Assembly (NCBI GenBank): GCA_965228695.1
Contig: CBDDIB010000002.1
Span: 2,356,001-2,420,000, forward strand
Reading direction: 5' to 3'
From: JAJFJD01 sp965228695
GTDB lineage: Bacteria; Pseudomonadota; Alphaproteobacteria; UBA8366
Length of the DNA stretch: 64,000 bases
A model generated the notes under the pieces. It was not told the origin of the DNA, did not search any database, and saw nothing but the letters and a program-made list of their open reading frames with translations. Made by a program: the position numbers and the translations under genes. Below are positions 33,826 through 42,558 of the stretch, in pieces (the stretch's first letter is position 1; each line of letters opens with the position of its first letter).

Positions 33826-35398
33826 TCCCGAAAAACCGGTCGCGCTGGTCGCCGAGACCGCGGGCCGGATCATCGTCACGGCGGTCAGCGACGCGGCCTC
33901 GGCGGCGGGGATCGCGCCCGAGATGGCGCTGGCCGACGCGCGGGCGGTGCTGCCGGGACTCCGGACGATGCCGGCCGACCCGGCGGCGGATGCGGCGCTG
34001 AGGAACCATATTCTGTCGTGGTGCGGTCGCTACACTCCCTTTGCCGCGCCGGAAGGCACCGACGGCATCTGGCTCGACGTGACCGGCTGCGCGCATCTGT
34101 TCGGCGGCGAGCAGGCGATGCTGGACGACCTGTTGATGCGGCTGCGGGGCATGGGGCTGCGCGGGCGTGCTTCCCTGACCGATACGCCGGGCGCGGCCTG
34201 GGCCTTGTCGCATTACGGCGCGGCTTGCTCGATCGTGCCGTCCGAGGCGATCCGCGACAGTATCGCGGGATTGCCGGTCGCGGCCTTGCGGCTCGGCGCG
34301 GCGGCGTCGGCGGGGCTGACGCGTCTCGGCCTGAAACGGGTCGGCGATCTTTATGCCCTGCCGCGGGCGCCGTTGACCGCGCGGTTCAGCGGCGAGGTGT
34401 CCTTGCGGCTCGATCAGGCGCTCGGCCTGGTCGAGGAACCGATATCGCCGCGCCAGCCGCCGCCGCGGTATCGCGTTCGCCTGGCCTTTCCCGACCCGAT
34501 CGGTCTGACCGACGACATCGAAGCCGGCTTGCGCCGCCTGTTGCATGACCTGTGCGAACGGCTGGGTCAGGCGCAACGCGGCTGCCGGCGGCTGGATCTG
34601 ACGCTGTACCGGGTCGATGGGTCGCTTCAGACCGTGAGCGTCGGCACATCCGTCCCGGCACGGGATGCGGCACATCTCGCAAGACTCTTCGCGGAGCGTC
34701 TCGGCACGCTCGATGCCGGTTTCGGGGTCGAGGTAATGGTTCTGGCCGCCCCGGTCACCGAACCGCTGGGCGCGGTGCAGATCGACAGCCCCGCTTCAAA
34801 CAGGCCACCTAAAAAACCTTCAAGCAGACCAAAGGCCGACAAGCGGGCGAATCCCCCCTCAAGTAGGTCGAAGGCCGGTAGGGGACAAAAAGACCCCTCA
34901 AGTAGCCCAACGAGCGGTAGGGGACAAAAAGGCCCGCCTGCGCGACAAAATATTTCGCCGTTGCTCGACCGGCTCGGCAACCGGTTGGGGTTCGATCAGG
35001 TCGTCGCTTTGCGGCCGCGCGCGAGTTTCCTGCCGGAATATGCGGTCGAGACCGTTCCGGCCGCCGCCGGGGATGGGGATGTTTCCTGGCGGCCGGGACC
35101 GGTCCGCCCGTTGCGCCTGTTGGCCCGGCCCGAACTGCTGGACACGCTCGCCGCCGTGCCCGAGGACGGCCCGCCGGCGGCCTTTCGGTGGCGGCGGGTG
35201 CAGCATCGGCTGAAGGCGGCGGAAGGGCCCGAGCGGATCGCGCCGGAATGGTGGCGGCTCGATCCCGGCTGGGACGGCGGCGCGCGCGATTACTGGCGGG
35301 TCGAGGACGAGACAGGCCGCCGCTTCTGGCTGTTTCGCGAAGTGCGCCCCCGGCGGGACGGCACGTCGCGGTGGTTCCTGCATGGGTTGTTCGCATGA
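33743..35398 (+). CDS. imuB: ImuB: Y-family DNA polymerase homologue of the mutasome
   Basis: 551 residues. Begins RRVISLWFPTLPIDRVRR, the ImuB form of the Y-family palm, in which the catalytic Asp/Glu residues of true polymerases are missing. Thumb and little-finger-like regions follow to about residue 335, and a C-terminal region with FRWRRVQHRL and FWLFREV. ImuB is the hub that links the beta clamp, ImuA and DnaE2. Unusual: the linker at residues 359-397 is made of three 13-residue tandem repeats encoded by a 39-base minisatellite. A toxin-antitoxin pair separates this gene from dnaE2. Confidence 0.9.
   Translation: MRRVISLWFPTLPIDRVRRGKGSAWQDDPEKPVALVAETAGRIIVTAVSDAASAAGIAPEMALADARAVLPGLRTMPADPAADAALRNHILSWCGRYTPFAAPEGTDGIWLDVTGCAHLFGGEQAMLDDLLMRLRGMGLRGRASLTDTPGAAWALSHYGAACSIVPSEAIRDSIAGLPVAALRLGAAASAGLTRLGLKRVGDLYALPRAPLTARFSGEVSLRLDQALGLVEEPISPRQPPPRYRVRLAFPDPIGLTDDIEAGLRRLLHDLCERLGQAQRGCRRLDLTLYRVDGSLQTVSVGTSVPARDAAHLARLFAERLGTLDAGFGVEVMVLAAPVTEPLGAVQIDSPASNRPPKKPSSRPKADKRANPPSSRSKAGRGQKDPSSSPTSGRGQKGPPARQNISPLLDRLGNRLGFDQVVALRPRASFLPEYAVETVPAAAGDGDVSWRPGPVRPLRLLARPELLDTLAAVPEDGPPAAFRWRRVQHRLKAAEGPERIAPEWWRLDPGWDGGARDYWRVEDETGRRFWLFREVRPRRDGTSRWFLHGLFA
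34817..34933 (+). repeat. Three tandem 39-bp repeats inside imuB
   Basis: Units at 34817-34855, 34856-34894 and 34895-34933 encode PSSRPKADKRANP, PSSRSKAGRGQKD and PSSSPTSGRGQKG. The last two share long identical blocks (GGTAGGGGACAAAAAG). The period is a multiple of three, so the frame is kept. The product is a basic, Ser/Pro-rich flexible linker that may vary in copy number between strains. Confidence 0.88.
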
Positions 35399-35415
35399 TG
35401 GCATTATGAATTCAA

Positions 35416-35427
35416 TATGATATCATA
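35416..35427. promoter_or_regulatory. Palindromic operator candidate of the toxin-antitoxin pair
   Basis: TATGATATCATA is a perfect 12-base palindrome in the AT-rich 55-base gap between imuB and the antitoxin, 26 bases before the antitoxin ATG. FitA/VapB-type antitoxins bind such palindromes to repress their own operon. Confidence 0.6.
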
Positions 35428-35453
35428 ATGCATGCATATGATGGGAGAACGAC

Positions 35454-35693
35454 ATGGCAACGGTAACGATCCGCAATCTCGACGACGGGGTCGTGGAAAA
35501 GCTGAAATTAAGAGCGAAGGAACATAATCGCTCGTTGGAGGCCGAATTGCGCCAACTTTTGAGCGATGCGGCCAAACTGCGCCAAACGCGGGAAACTTTC
35601 CTGCAAGAAGCGGCGCGTATCAGGGGGATGACCGCGAAGGGACGTCCGCAGAGCGATAGCGTCGGCTTGTTGCGCGAAGATCGCGGCCGATGA
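35454..35693 (+). CDS. FitA-like ribbon-helix-helix antitoxin
   Basis: 79 residues. The N-terminal MATVTIRNLDDGVVEKLKLRAKEHNRSLEAELRQLL is split into a beta-strand and two helices, the ribbon-helix-helix DNA-binding fold of FitA antitoxins. The C-terminal part (about 45-79) is charged and should wrap the toxin. GGGAG precedes the ATG. Its TGA overlaps the toxin ATG in ATGA (35690-35693). The pair stands inside the imuA-imuB-dnaE2 operon. Confidence 0.88.
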   Translation: MATVTIRNLDDGVVEKLKLRAKEHNRSLEAELRQLLSDAAKLRQTRETFLQEAARIRGMTAKGRPQSDSVGLLREDRGR

Positions 35694-36145
35694 CCTTGGT
35701 TGTCGACGCAAGCGTTGCGATGAAATGGTTCGTCGAAGAAATTTCGACCGAACACGCCGTGCGTTTGCTCGAGCATGAAGATCTTTTCTGTGCGCCTGAC
35801 CTGATTATCCCGGAGATTACGAACATCGCGTGGAAGAAAGCGGTTCGGGATGAAATTACGAATGTGCACGCGCTCGAAATTGCGAAGACGATCCAAGACG
35901 ATGCGCTGGCAATTTATCCGTCGATCCTTCTGAATGACCGGGCGCTTGAAATCGCTTTGTCTTTAAACCATCCGGTTTATGACTGCCTGTACGTTGCATG
36001 CGCCGAAGCGGTAGGCGGCATGCTGATAACGGCGGACCGGCGGTTTTCCAATGTTTGTAGGGGCGGCGGATTCGACCATGCCGTGGCTTGTTTGGACGAT
36101 GTTCGTATTTCGGAAAACGGAATTACCCTAGAAAACGAAGCATGA
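35690..36145 (+). CDS. VapC-like PIN-domain toxin
   Basis: 151 residues with the PIN-domain acidic set: Asp6 in LVVDASVAMKWF, Glu42 in PEITNIAWKK, Asp98 in HPVYDCLYVACA and Asp116 in ITADRRF. All four are present, so an Mg-dependent RNase is expected, kept inactive by the upstream antitoxin. The spacing is typical of type II VapC/FitB. The stop codon overlaps the dnaE2 start in ATGA (36142-36145), so dnaE2 translation may depend on translation of the toxin. Confidence 0.9.
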   Translation: MTLVVDASVAMKWFVEEISTEHAVRLLEHEDLFCAPDLIIPEITNIAWKKAVRDEITNVHALEIAKTIQDDALAIYPSILLNDRALEIALSLNHPVYDCLYVACAEAVGGMLITADRRFSNVCRGGGFDHAVACLDDVRISENGITLENEA

Positions 36146-39100
36146 TGGCGCCCGACTACGCCGAGCTTCAGGTCACGACGAATTTCAGCTTCCTGCGCGG
36201 CGCGTCGCATGCGCATGAATTGGTGGCGCGCGCCGTCGAGCTGGGCCACACGGCGATCGCCGTCGCCGACCGCAACAGCCTCGCCGGCGTCGTGCGCATG
36301 CATATCGCCGCCAAGGACGCGGACCTGCCGCTGTTGGTCGGCGCGCGGCTCGACCTGACCGACGGGGCGAGCCTGCTTGCCTTCCCCGAGGACCGCGCCG
36401 CCTATGGCCGGCTGTCCCGGCTGATCACGGTCGGCCGCCGCCGCGCGCCGAAGGGCGAGTGCGAGTTGACCCGTGCCGATGTCTTCGAGCACGGGGCGGG
36501 GATGGTTTTCGTCGCGCTGCCGCCGGAGGGACCGGATGTTCCAGATGACGGGTTCGCGGCGGAACTTTCGGCGCTGGCGGCGGCCTTTCCGGGGGCGTGT
36601 TACCTCGCCGGGCAGAACCTGCTGCGCGGCGACGATACGCAGCGGCTCGCCCGGCTGGCGGAAATCGCCGATGCCTGCGGCGTGCCGCTGGTCGCGACGA
36701 ACGATGTGCACATGCACGAGGCGGCGCGGCGGCCGTTGGCCGACGTGCTGATCTGCATCCGCGAGCATTGCACTATCGACGACGCGGGCTACCGGCTGGT
36801 CGCGAACGGGGAACGCCACCTCAAATCCGCCGAGGACATGCTGCGGCTGTTCGCGGCCTATCCCGACGCGGTGGCGCGGACGCAGGAGATCGTGCAGCGC
36901 TGCCGCTTCAATCTCGACGAATTGCGTTACGAATACCCCGACGAGGTGACCGGGGATAGCCGCACGCCGCAGGAGGAACTCGTCCACCAGACCTGGGAAG
37001 GCGCGAAAGGGCGCTATCCCGGCGGCGTGCCGAAGGCGGTGAAGGCGGTGGTCGAGCACGAACTCGACCTGATCGGCCAGCTCGGCTACGCGCCCTATTT
37101 CCTGACCGTGTATGACATCGTCCGTTTCGCCCGCGAGCGGCATATCCTGTGCCAGGGACGCGGCTCGGCGGCCAATTCCGCCGTCTGTTACTGCCTCGGC
37201 ATCACGGCGGTCGACCCGTCGAAGCTCGACCTGCTGTTCGAACGTTTCGTCTCGACAGAGCGCAACGAGCCGCCCGACATCGACGTGGATTTCGAGCACG
37301 AGCGCCGCGAGGAGGTCATCCAATACATCTATGACAAATACGGCCGCGACCGGGCCGGCATGACGGCGGTGGTGTCCTGCTATCGCGCGCGCGGCGCGGT
37401 TCGCGAGGTGGGCAAGGCGATGGGGCTCAGCCGCGACACCGTCACCGCGCTGGCGGGGCAGGTCTGGGGCTGGTCCAGCGACGGCATCGACGAGGACCAG
37501 GTGCGGGAGATCGGCCTCGACCCGACGGACCGGCGGCTGCGGCAGGCGCTGTTGCTGACCGCGACGCTGATCGGCTTTCCGCGCCATCTGTCGCAGCATG
37601 TCGGCGGCTTCGTGATCAGCCGAGGTCCGTTGACCGAGACCGTGCCGATCGAGAACGCGGCGATGGAAGACCGCACCGTGATCGAGTGGGACAAGGACGA
37701 TCTGGACGCGCTCGGCATCCTCAAGATCGACGTGCTGTCGCTCGGCATGCTGACTTGCATCCGCAAGGGGTTCGACCTGATCCACCGGCATTTCGGCAAG
37801 GAGTACGACCTGGCGACCGTGCCGGCGGAGGATCCGGCGGTCTACGATATGCTGTGCGACGCGGATTCCATCGGCGTGTTCCAGGTCGAGAGCCGGGCGC
37901 AGATGGCCTTCCTGCCGCGCATGAAGCCGCGCGATTTCTACGATCTGGTGATCGAGGTGGCGATCGTCCGGCCGGGGCCGATCCAGGGGGACATGGTGCA
38001 TCCCTATCTGCGCCGCCGGAACGGCGAGGAGCAGGTGGACTATCCGTCCGAGGCGCTGCGCGACGTGCTCGGCAAGACCCTCGGCGTGCCGCTGTTCCAG
38101 GAACAGGCGATGAAGATCGCCATCGTCGGGGCCGGGTTCACGCCGTCCGAGGCGGACCGGCTGCGCCGCGCCATGGCGACCTTCCGCCGCGTCGGCACGA
38201 TCCACAGCTTCCGCGAGAAGTTCGTCGCCGGGATGGTGGCGCGCGGCTACGACGGCGATTTCGCCGACCGCTGCTTCCGGCAGATCGAGGGCTTCGGCGA
38301 ATACGGCTTCCCGGAAAGCCACGCGGCGAGTTTCGCCATGCTGGTCTATGTCTCCGCCTGGATGAAATGCCACTATCCGGCGGTGTTCGCGGCGGCGTTG
38401 CTGAACAGTCAGCCGATGGGCTTCTACGCCCCGGCGCAGATCGTGCGCGATGCGGTCGATCACGACGTGACCGCGCTGCCGCCGGACGTGAACCGTTCCG
38501 GCTGGGATTCGACGCTGGAGGTCAACGCGGAATCCATCGGCGGCCTGGCGCTGCGGCTCGGCCTGCGGCAGATCAAGGGCCTGTCGGAGGAGCACGCGCT
38601 TTGCCTGATCGAGAAGCGCAACAACGGCTATTGGGACCCGGCGGCGCTGTGGCGGCGGACCGGGCTGCCGGCCTCGGTGCTGGAAGCCCTGGCCCGCGCC
38701 GACGCTTTCGGGTCGATGGGATTGAAGCGGCGTCAGGCGCTGTGGATCGCCAAAGGATTGGGCGATTCTCCGTTGCCGCTGTTCGCCGGGATCGAGGGCA
38801 GTGAGCGGGGCGACGAGCCGATGGTCGACCTGCCGGAGATGTCGATCGGCGAGGAGGTGGTGGAGGATTATTCCTGGATGCGCCTGTCGTTGAAACGGCA
38901 TCCGCTCGACCTGCTGCGCGGCCGCATGACCCTGATGGGCGCCATCCCTGCGGCGCGCTTGGTCGAGACGAAGGACGAGGCCCGCGTCACCGTCGCCGGT
39001 CTGGTGCTGGTGCGCCAGCGGCCGGGCAGCGCCAAGGGCGTCATCTTCATCACCATCGAGGACGAGACCGGCGTCGCCAACATCATCGTCTGGCGCAAGA

Positions 39101-39417
39101 CCTTCGAGCGGTTCCGCCGCGTCGTGATGACCGCGCGGCTGCTGCGGGTGACCGGCAAGCTGCAGCGCGAGGGCATCGTCACCCATATCGTGGCGGAAAA
39201 GCTGGAGGATCTGTCGGGACAGCTCGACGACCTGGCGGACAAGGAGACGTTCGACCTGGCCGTCAGTCCCGCCGACGAGGTGAAACGCGATCTGCCGGTC
39301 GAGCCGCAGGAACGCGCGCTCCGCCGCCAGAAACCGAAACCGCCGACCCCGATCCCGAGACCGAAACATCCGCGCGAACAGGCAAAGGCGTTGTTCCCGA
39401 GCCGGGACTTCCACTAG
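36142..39417 (+). CDS. dnaE2: Error-prone DNA polymerase III alpha subunit homologue
   Basis: 1091 residues, normal for DnaE2. PHP domain at the N-terminus (YAELQVTTNFSFLRGASH, IAVADRNSLAGVVRMH), the polymerase catalytic motif PPDIDVDFEHERREEVIQYIY near residue 380, the fingers/tandem helix region, and an OB fold (ARVTVAGLVLVRQRPGSAKGV, FITIEDETGVANIIVW). It is the catalytic part of the SOS mutasome with ImuA and ImuB. Two ATGs are adjacent (36142, 36145); the first overlaps the toxin stop. Normally dnaE2 follows imuB directly; here a toxin-antitoxin pair intervenes. It converges with the SLC13-type gene, five bases apart. Confidence 0.93.
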   Translation: MMAPDYAELQVTTNFSFLRGASHAHELVARAVELGHTAIAVADRNSLAGVVRMHIAAKDADLPLLVGARLDLTDGASLLAFPEDRAAYGRLSRLITVGRRRAPKGECELTRADVFEHGAGMVFVALPPEGPDVPDDGFAAELSALAAAFPGACYLAGQNLLRGDDTQRLARLAEIADACGVPLVATNDVHMHEAARRPLADVLICIREHCTIDDAGYRLVANGERHLKSAEDMLRLFAAYPDAVARTQEIVQRCRFNLDELRYEYPDEVTGDSRTPQEELVHQTWEGAKGRYPGGVPKAVKAVVEHELDLIGQLGYAPYFLTVYDIVRFARERHILCQGRGSAANSAVCYCLGITAVDPSKLDLLFERFVSTERNEPPDIDVDFEHERREEVIQYIYDKYGRDRAGMTAVVSCYRARGAVREVGKAMGLSRDTVTALAGQVWGWSSDGIDEDQVREIGLDPTDRRLRQALLLTATLIGFPRHLSQHVGGFVISRGPLTETVPIENAAMEDRTVIEWDKDDLDALGILKIDVLSLGMLTCIRKGFDLIHRHFGKEYDLATVPAEDPAVYDMLCDADSIGVFQVESRAQMAFLPRMKPRDFYDLVIEVAIVRPGPIQGDMVHPYLRRRNGEEQVDYPSEALRDVLGKTLGVPLFQEQAMKIAIVGAGFTPSEADRLRRAMATFRRVGTIHSFREKFVAGMVARGYDGDFADRCFRQIEGFGEYGFPESHAASFAMLVYVSAWMKCHYPAVFAAALLNSQPMGFYAPAQIVRDAVDHDVTALPPDVNRSGWDSTLEVNAESIGGLALRLGLRQIKGLSEEHALCLIEKRNNGYWDPAALWRRTGLPASVLEALARADAFGSMGLKRRQALWIAKGLGDSPLPLFAGIEGSERGDEPMVDLPEMSIGEEVVEDYSWMRLSLKRHPLDLLRGRMTLMGAIPAARLVETKDEARVTVAGLVLVRQRPGSAKGVIFITIEDETGVANIIVWRKTFERFRRVVMTARLLRVTGKLQREGIVTHIVAEKLEDLSGQLDDLADKETFDLAVSPADEVKRDLPVEPQERALRRQKPKPPTPIPRPKHPREQAKALFPSRDFH

Positions 39418-39422
39418 CGCGG

Positions 39423-40841
39423 CTATCCGCCGGAAAACATCCCGAGCCAGCGCCACCACAGGAAGTTCAGCGGCGTGATGACGATCACGTAGATCGCGGT
39501 GTAGGCGAGGCACATCCGGACCGTGCGGCCGAAATCGACGTGGCCCAGCAGCATCGCCGTCAGGACGGGCGCGACCTGATACGGCAGCAGGATCACCATG
39601 AAGCTGGTGACCTGCGACAGCATGGCGGTCTTGAGCTGCCAGCCGGTCGCTGCTGCGATGTCCCCGGCCAGCGGTGTCAGCACCGCCGATGCGCCCGCCG
39701 GATTCGCGGCCAGCGACATCAGACTGCCCATGCCCAGGATAGCGCCGAAGTTATAGGCGTCGCTGTCCGGCGACAGGCCCGAGACCTCGATGAACAGCGC
39801 CCCCAGCGTTTTGGCGAGCCCGCTGTCCGCGACCACCGCGCCGAGGCCGATGATCCCGGCGGTGAAGAACCAGGGCGCATAGTTGACCGATTCGCTCAGC
39901 GCCTTCGGCGGCACCAATCCCGCAATCGGCAGCAGGCAGATGACCGCCGCACCGAACGCGACCCAGGCCGGGGCGATGCCGTGCAGCGTATCCGTGGCCC
40001 ACAAAGCCAAGGTCAGAACAAGCAGGATGGTCAGGCGGCGTTCGTCCTTGCTCATCGCCGTATGGCTCTCGGGCGCAAGGGCGCGGGGCGCGTCGCTCCG
40101 GAACATCAGCGTCACGAGTACCAGGATCGATAGGAAGGACAGGAACCCGGCGACCGGCATGTTGAGCAGGAAGAACTCGCCGTAGCGCAGCGTCACGCCG
40201 TAGATGCTCTCGATCAGGCCGCTCATCACCACATTCGGCACCGTCGCGGGCAGCAGGCCCATCGGCGACATCACCGTGCTGAAGGCGGCGGCGAGGATCA
40301 TGCCGTCGCGGCCGCTGCTGCCCACTTCGTAGCCCATGCGGTCGGCCAGCGCGGCGACGATCGGGACCAGCAGGACGACGCGGCTCATAGCCGACGGCAT
40401 CACGAAGGCGAGCCCGAAGGCGGCCAGCGCGACGCCCAGCAGAACCCGACGGTAGGAATGCCCCGTCCGCTGCAGCACCGCTTCCGCCATGCGAATGCCG
40501 AGCCCGGTCCGTTGCACCGCGATGCCGAGCACGATGCCGCCGAAGATCAGCCAGACGGCGCCCGCATGGAAACCCGAGAACACGACGGCGGGTTCGGCGA
40601 CATGCAGGACCACGGCAAGCAGGAAAAACAGAAAGCTCGTGACATGCGGCGGCAGCACTTCGGTCGCCCAGAAGGCGACGGCGATGAACACCAAGCCGAG
40701 CGCTTTCAAAGCGTTGGGCTCGATGCCATCCGGCGGCGGCAGGAAGAGCATGCCCGCGCCGATGGTCACCATGAGTCCGGCGATCAGTTTGGCGAAGAGC
40801 GGGGGCCCGTTAACCGGGCTTTTCCTATGGACTGCGCTCAT
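39423..40841 (-). CDS. SLC13/DASS-type anion permease
   Basis: 472 residues with about 11-12 hydrophobic helices and no large soluble domain. The two halves repeat, each with a helix-break motif; the second half has SLAANPAGASAVLTPLAGDIA. The N-terminal part has ATEVLPPHVTSFLFFLLAVV, typical of the divalent-anion:Na+ symporter group. The cargo is probably a di- or tricarboxylate, or sulfate. Diverges from the muconate-cycloisomerase-like gene across 97 bases, so the transporter may bring in a precursor or substrate of that enzyme. Confidence 0.85.
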   Translation of the reverse strand: MSAVHRKSPVNGPPLFAKLIAGLMVTIGAGMLFLPPPDGIEPNALKALGLVFIAVAFWATEVLPPHVTSFLFFLLAVVLHVAEPAVVFSGFHAGAVWLIFGGIVLGIAVQRTGLGIRMAEAVLQRTGHSYRRVLLGVALAAFGLAFVMPSAMSRVVLLVPIVAALADRMGYEVGSSGRDGMILAAAFSTVMSPMGLLPATVPNVVMSGLIESIYGVTLRYGEFFLLNMPVAGFLSFLSILVLVTLMFRSDAPRALAPESHTAMSKDERRLTILLVLTLALWATDTLHGIAPAWVAFGAAVICLLPIAGLVPPKALSESVNYAPWFFTAGIIGLGAVVADSGLAKTLGALFIEVSGLSPDSDAYNFGAILGMGSLMSLAANPAGASAVLTPLAGDIAAATGWQLKTAMLSQVTSFMVILLPYQVAPVLTAMLLGHVDFGRTVRMCLAYTAIYVIVITPLNFLWWRWLGMFSGG

Positions 40842-40938
40842 GGAGTAGAGTCTCGGGAAAGCGGGTTCTGGATACCCGTCTTACCAAATACCGCGCGCAA
40901 ACGCCTAATGCGGCGTCGCGGCAAAAGGAGAGCGACCA

Positions 40939-42129
40939 ATGCCGACCGGTATCGACGAGCCCGTATCCACCGAAAGCCTGATCATCGACGAGATCGAGAT
41001 CATTCCGCTCGACTTGCTGCCGAGCCTTCGGCGGACCTTGCCCACGGGACCGATCCAATACGGCGAAACCGGTATGGTCGGCCGGTCGGTGCTGGTGGCG
41101 GTGCGGGCCGGTGGACTCACCGGGTGGGGGCAGATCCGGCCCGTCAATCCGTTCCAGGCCGATACGGCATCGAGCGCCGTCGCCGCATTGCGCGATTACT
41201 ATGCGCCGTTGGCGGTCGGGCGCAATGCCTTTCATCGTGCGGCGCTCCTGCGGGAGATGACACGGAAACTGCCGCCGAACTCGGCCGCCTTGGCGATGGT
41301 CGACGTGGCGCTGCACGATCTTCTTGGCCGGGCGTTGGGCGTTCCCGTCCATGCCTTGCTGGGCGGCGCGTGTAAGGAACGGATTCCGCTGGAATGGTCG
41401 GTCGGGGCGGGCAGTGTCGATCAGATGGTCCATGAGGCCGGACACGCGTTCGGCGATTACAAGACGCCGTATGTCTGCTTCAAAGTAGGCCCGGTGGCGA
41501 AGCTCGCGGAGAATGTGGAGACCTTGCATCAAGTGCGCGAACAGCTCGGCGATACGGTCCAGCTTGCGCTCGATGCCAATGGCAGTTTCTCCGCTCGCGA
41601 GGCCATCCAGTTGGCGGAAGGACTCTGGGATGTGGAGATCGCCTATTTCGAGCAACCGGTCGAAGGCTGGGATATCGCCGCGCTGAAGCGCGTTCGCGAT
41701 CATGCGGGCATGCCGGTCATGGCCGATGAATCCGTCTACACCCCGCAGGATGCGATCAAGGTGGTACAGGCGGAGGCGGCGGACGTGCTTGGCATCAAGC
41801 TGTACAAGAGCGGCGGGCTCTGGCGCGGCCGGCAGATCGCGCTGGTCGCCGAGGCGGCCGGCTATGACGTGAACTGCGCCGGCACGGCGAACGGATCGCA
41901 TCTGGAGGCGCTCGCGGCGGCGCATTTGGGCGCGTCGGTGCCGAACCATGCCTTCGGCGCGGAATTCACCATGGGATTGCCGCAGGTCGCGGAAGACCCG
42001 ATCGTGCCGGACCCGGTGATGGAGATCGTGGACGGTGAGTGCACGGTTCCGAGCGGGCCCGGCCTGGGGGGCGTGGTCGATGAGGCGGCGGTGGAAAAAC
42101 ACGCGATCGAGCGGATCCGCATCGCCTAG
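40939..42129 (+). CDS. Enolase-superfamily enzyme, muconate-lactonizing subgroup
   Basis: 396 residues. An N-terminal capping domain is followed by the barrel. Metal ligands are Asp212 (LDANG), Glu238 (FEQPV) and Asp263 (MADES). Acid/base lysines are Lys182 (VCFKVG) and Lys287 (GIKLYKSGG). The usual KxK of the subgroup reads CFK, so the first lysine is Cys180. This group includes muconate cycloisomerase, dipeptide epimerase and o-succinylbenzoate synthase; the exact reaction is open. No other catechol-pathway gene is next to it. Confidence 0.87.
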   Translation: MPTGIDEPVSTESLIIDEIEIIPLDLLPSLRRTLPTGPIQYGETGMVGRSVLVAVRAGGLTGWGQIRPVNPFQADTASSAVAALRDYYAPLAVGRNAFHRAALLREMTRKLPPNSAALAMVDVALHDLLGRALGVPVHALLGGACKERIPLEWSVGAGSVDQMVHEAGHAFGDYKTPYVCFKVGPVAKLAENVETLHQVREQLGDTVQLALDANGSFSAREAIQLAEGLWDVEIAYFEQPVEGWDIAALKRVRDHAGMPVMADESVYTPQDAIKVVQAEAADVLGIKLYKSGGLWRGRQIALVAEAAGYDVNCAGTANGSHLEALAAAHLGASVPNHAFGAEFTMGLPQVAEDPIVPDPVMEIVDGECTVPSGPGLGGVVDEAAVEKHAIERIRIA

Positions 42130-42137
42130 CCCGCCGA

Positions 42138-42443
42138 CTACTCTTCCGGCTCGGTGGTGAACATCAGCGGATGACCGGCCCGGCGGCCGGCCTCCGTCGC
42201 TTCGGTGGCTTTCGTTTCTGCGATGTCCTTCGTAAAGACCGCCACGACGCAGGCGCCGCGTTCGTGCGCTGTCAGCATGATGCGGTTCGCCTTGCCTTCG
42301 CCGATGCCGAAGACCGATCGCAGGACCACCACGACGAACTCGCGCGGCGTGTAATCGTCGTTAAGCAGGATGACCTTGTGCATCGGTGGCCGCTTGGTCT
42401 TCGGCCGTGTCTTGGTATCGGGACCGACAACGGGGTTGCTCAT
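42138..42443 (-). CDS. clpS: ATP-dependent Clp protease adaptor
   Basis: 101 residues with the ClpS core: HKVILLNDDYTPREFVVVVL, then MLTAHERGACVVAVFTKDIAETK. ClpS brings N-end-rule substrates to ClpAP. The first 20 residues form a flexible Lys/Pro-rich extension. ATG 42443 gives the normal length. clpA, often the next gene, is not here; the neighbour downstream is the convergent cycloisomerase-like gene (8 bases). Confidence 0.95.
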   Translation of the reverse strand: MSNPVVGPDTKTRPKTKRPPMHKVILLNDDYTPREFVVVVLRSVFGIGEGKANRIMLTAHERGACVVAVFTKDIAETKATEATEAGRRAGHPLMFTTEPEE

Positions 42444-42558
42444 ATTCGCCCTGTCACCGTGAAATTGGTCGCGCTCAAGGAATAGCCCTGGAACCTTGGC
42501 ACGCCTCGCGCCGGGCGTCCATCCGGAGAAGACCCGGCGCCATAACGCCGGTTGGTCC

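Noticed and set aside
34817..34933. Possible short CRISPR-like array
   Set aside because: Units are contiguous without spacers and in frame within imuB, so this is a coding minisatellite.
35977..39513. Very long open frame on the minus strand opposite dnaE2
   Set aside because: It is antisense to a clear DnaE2 gene, is rich in Arg, His and Asp repeats typical of GC-rich shadow frames, and shows no domain.
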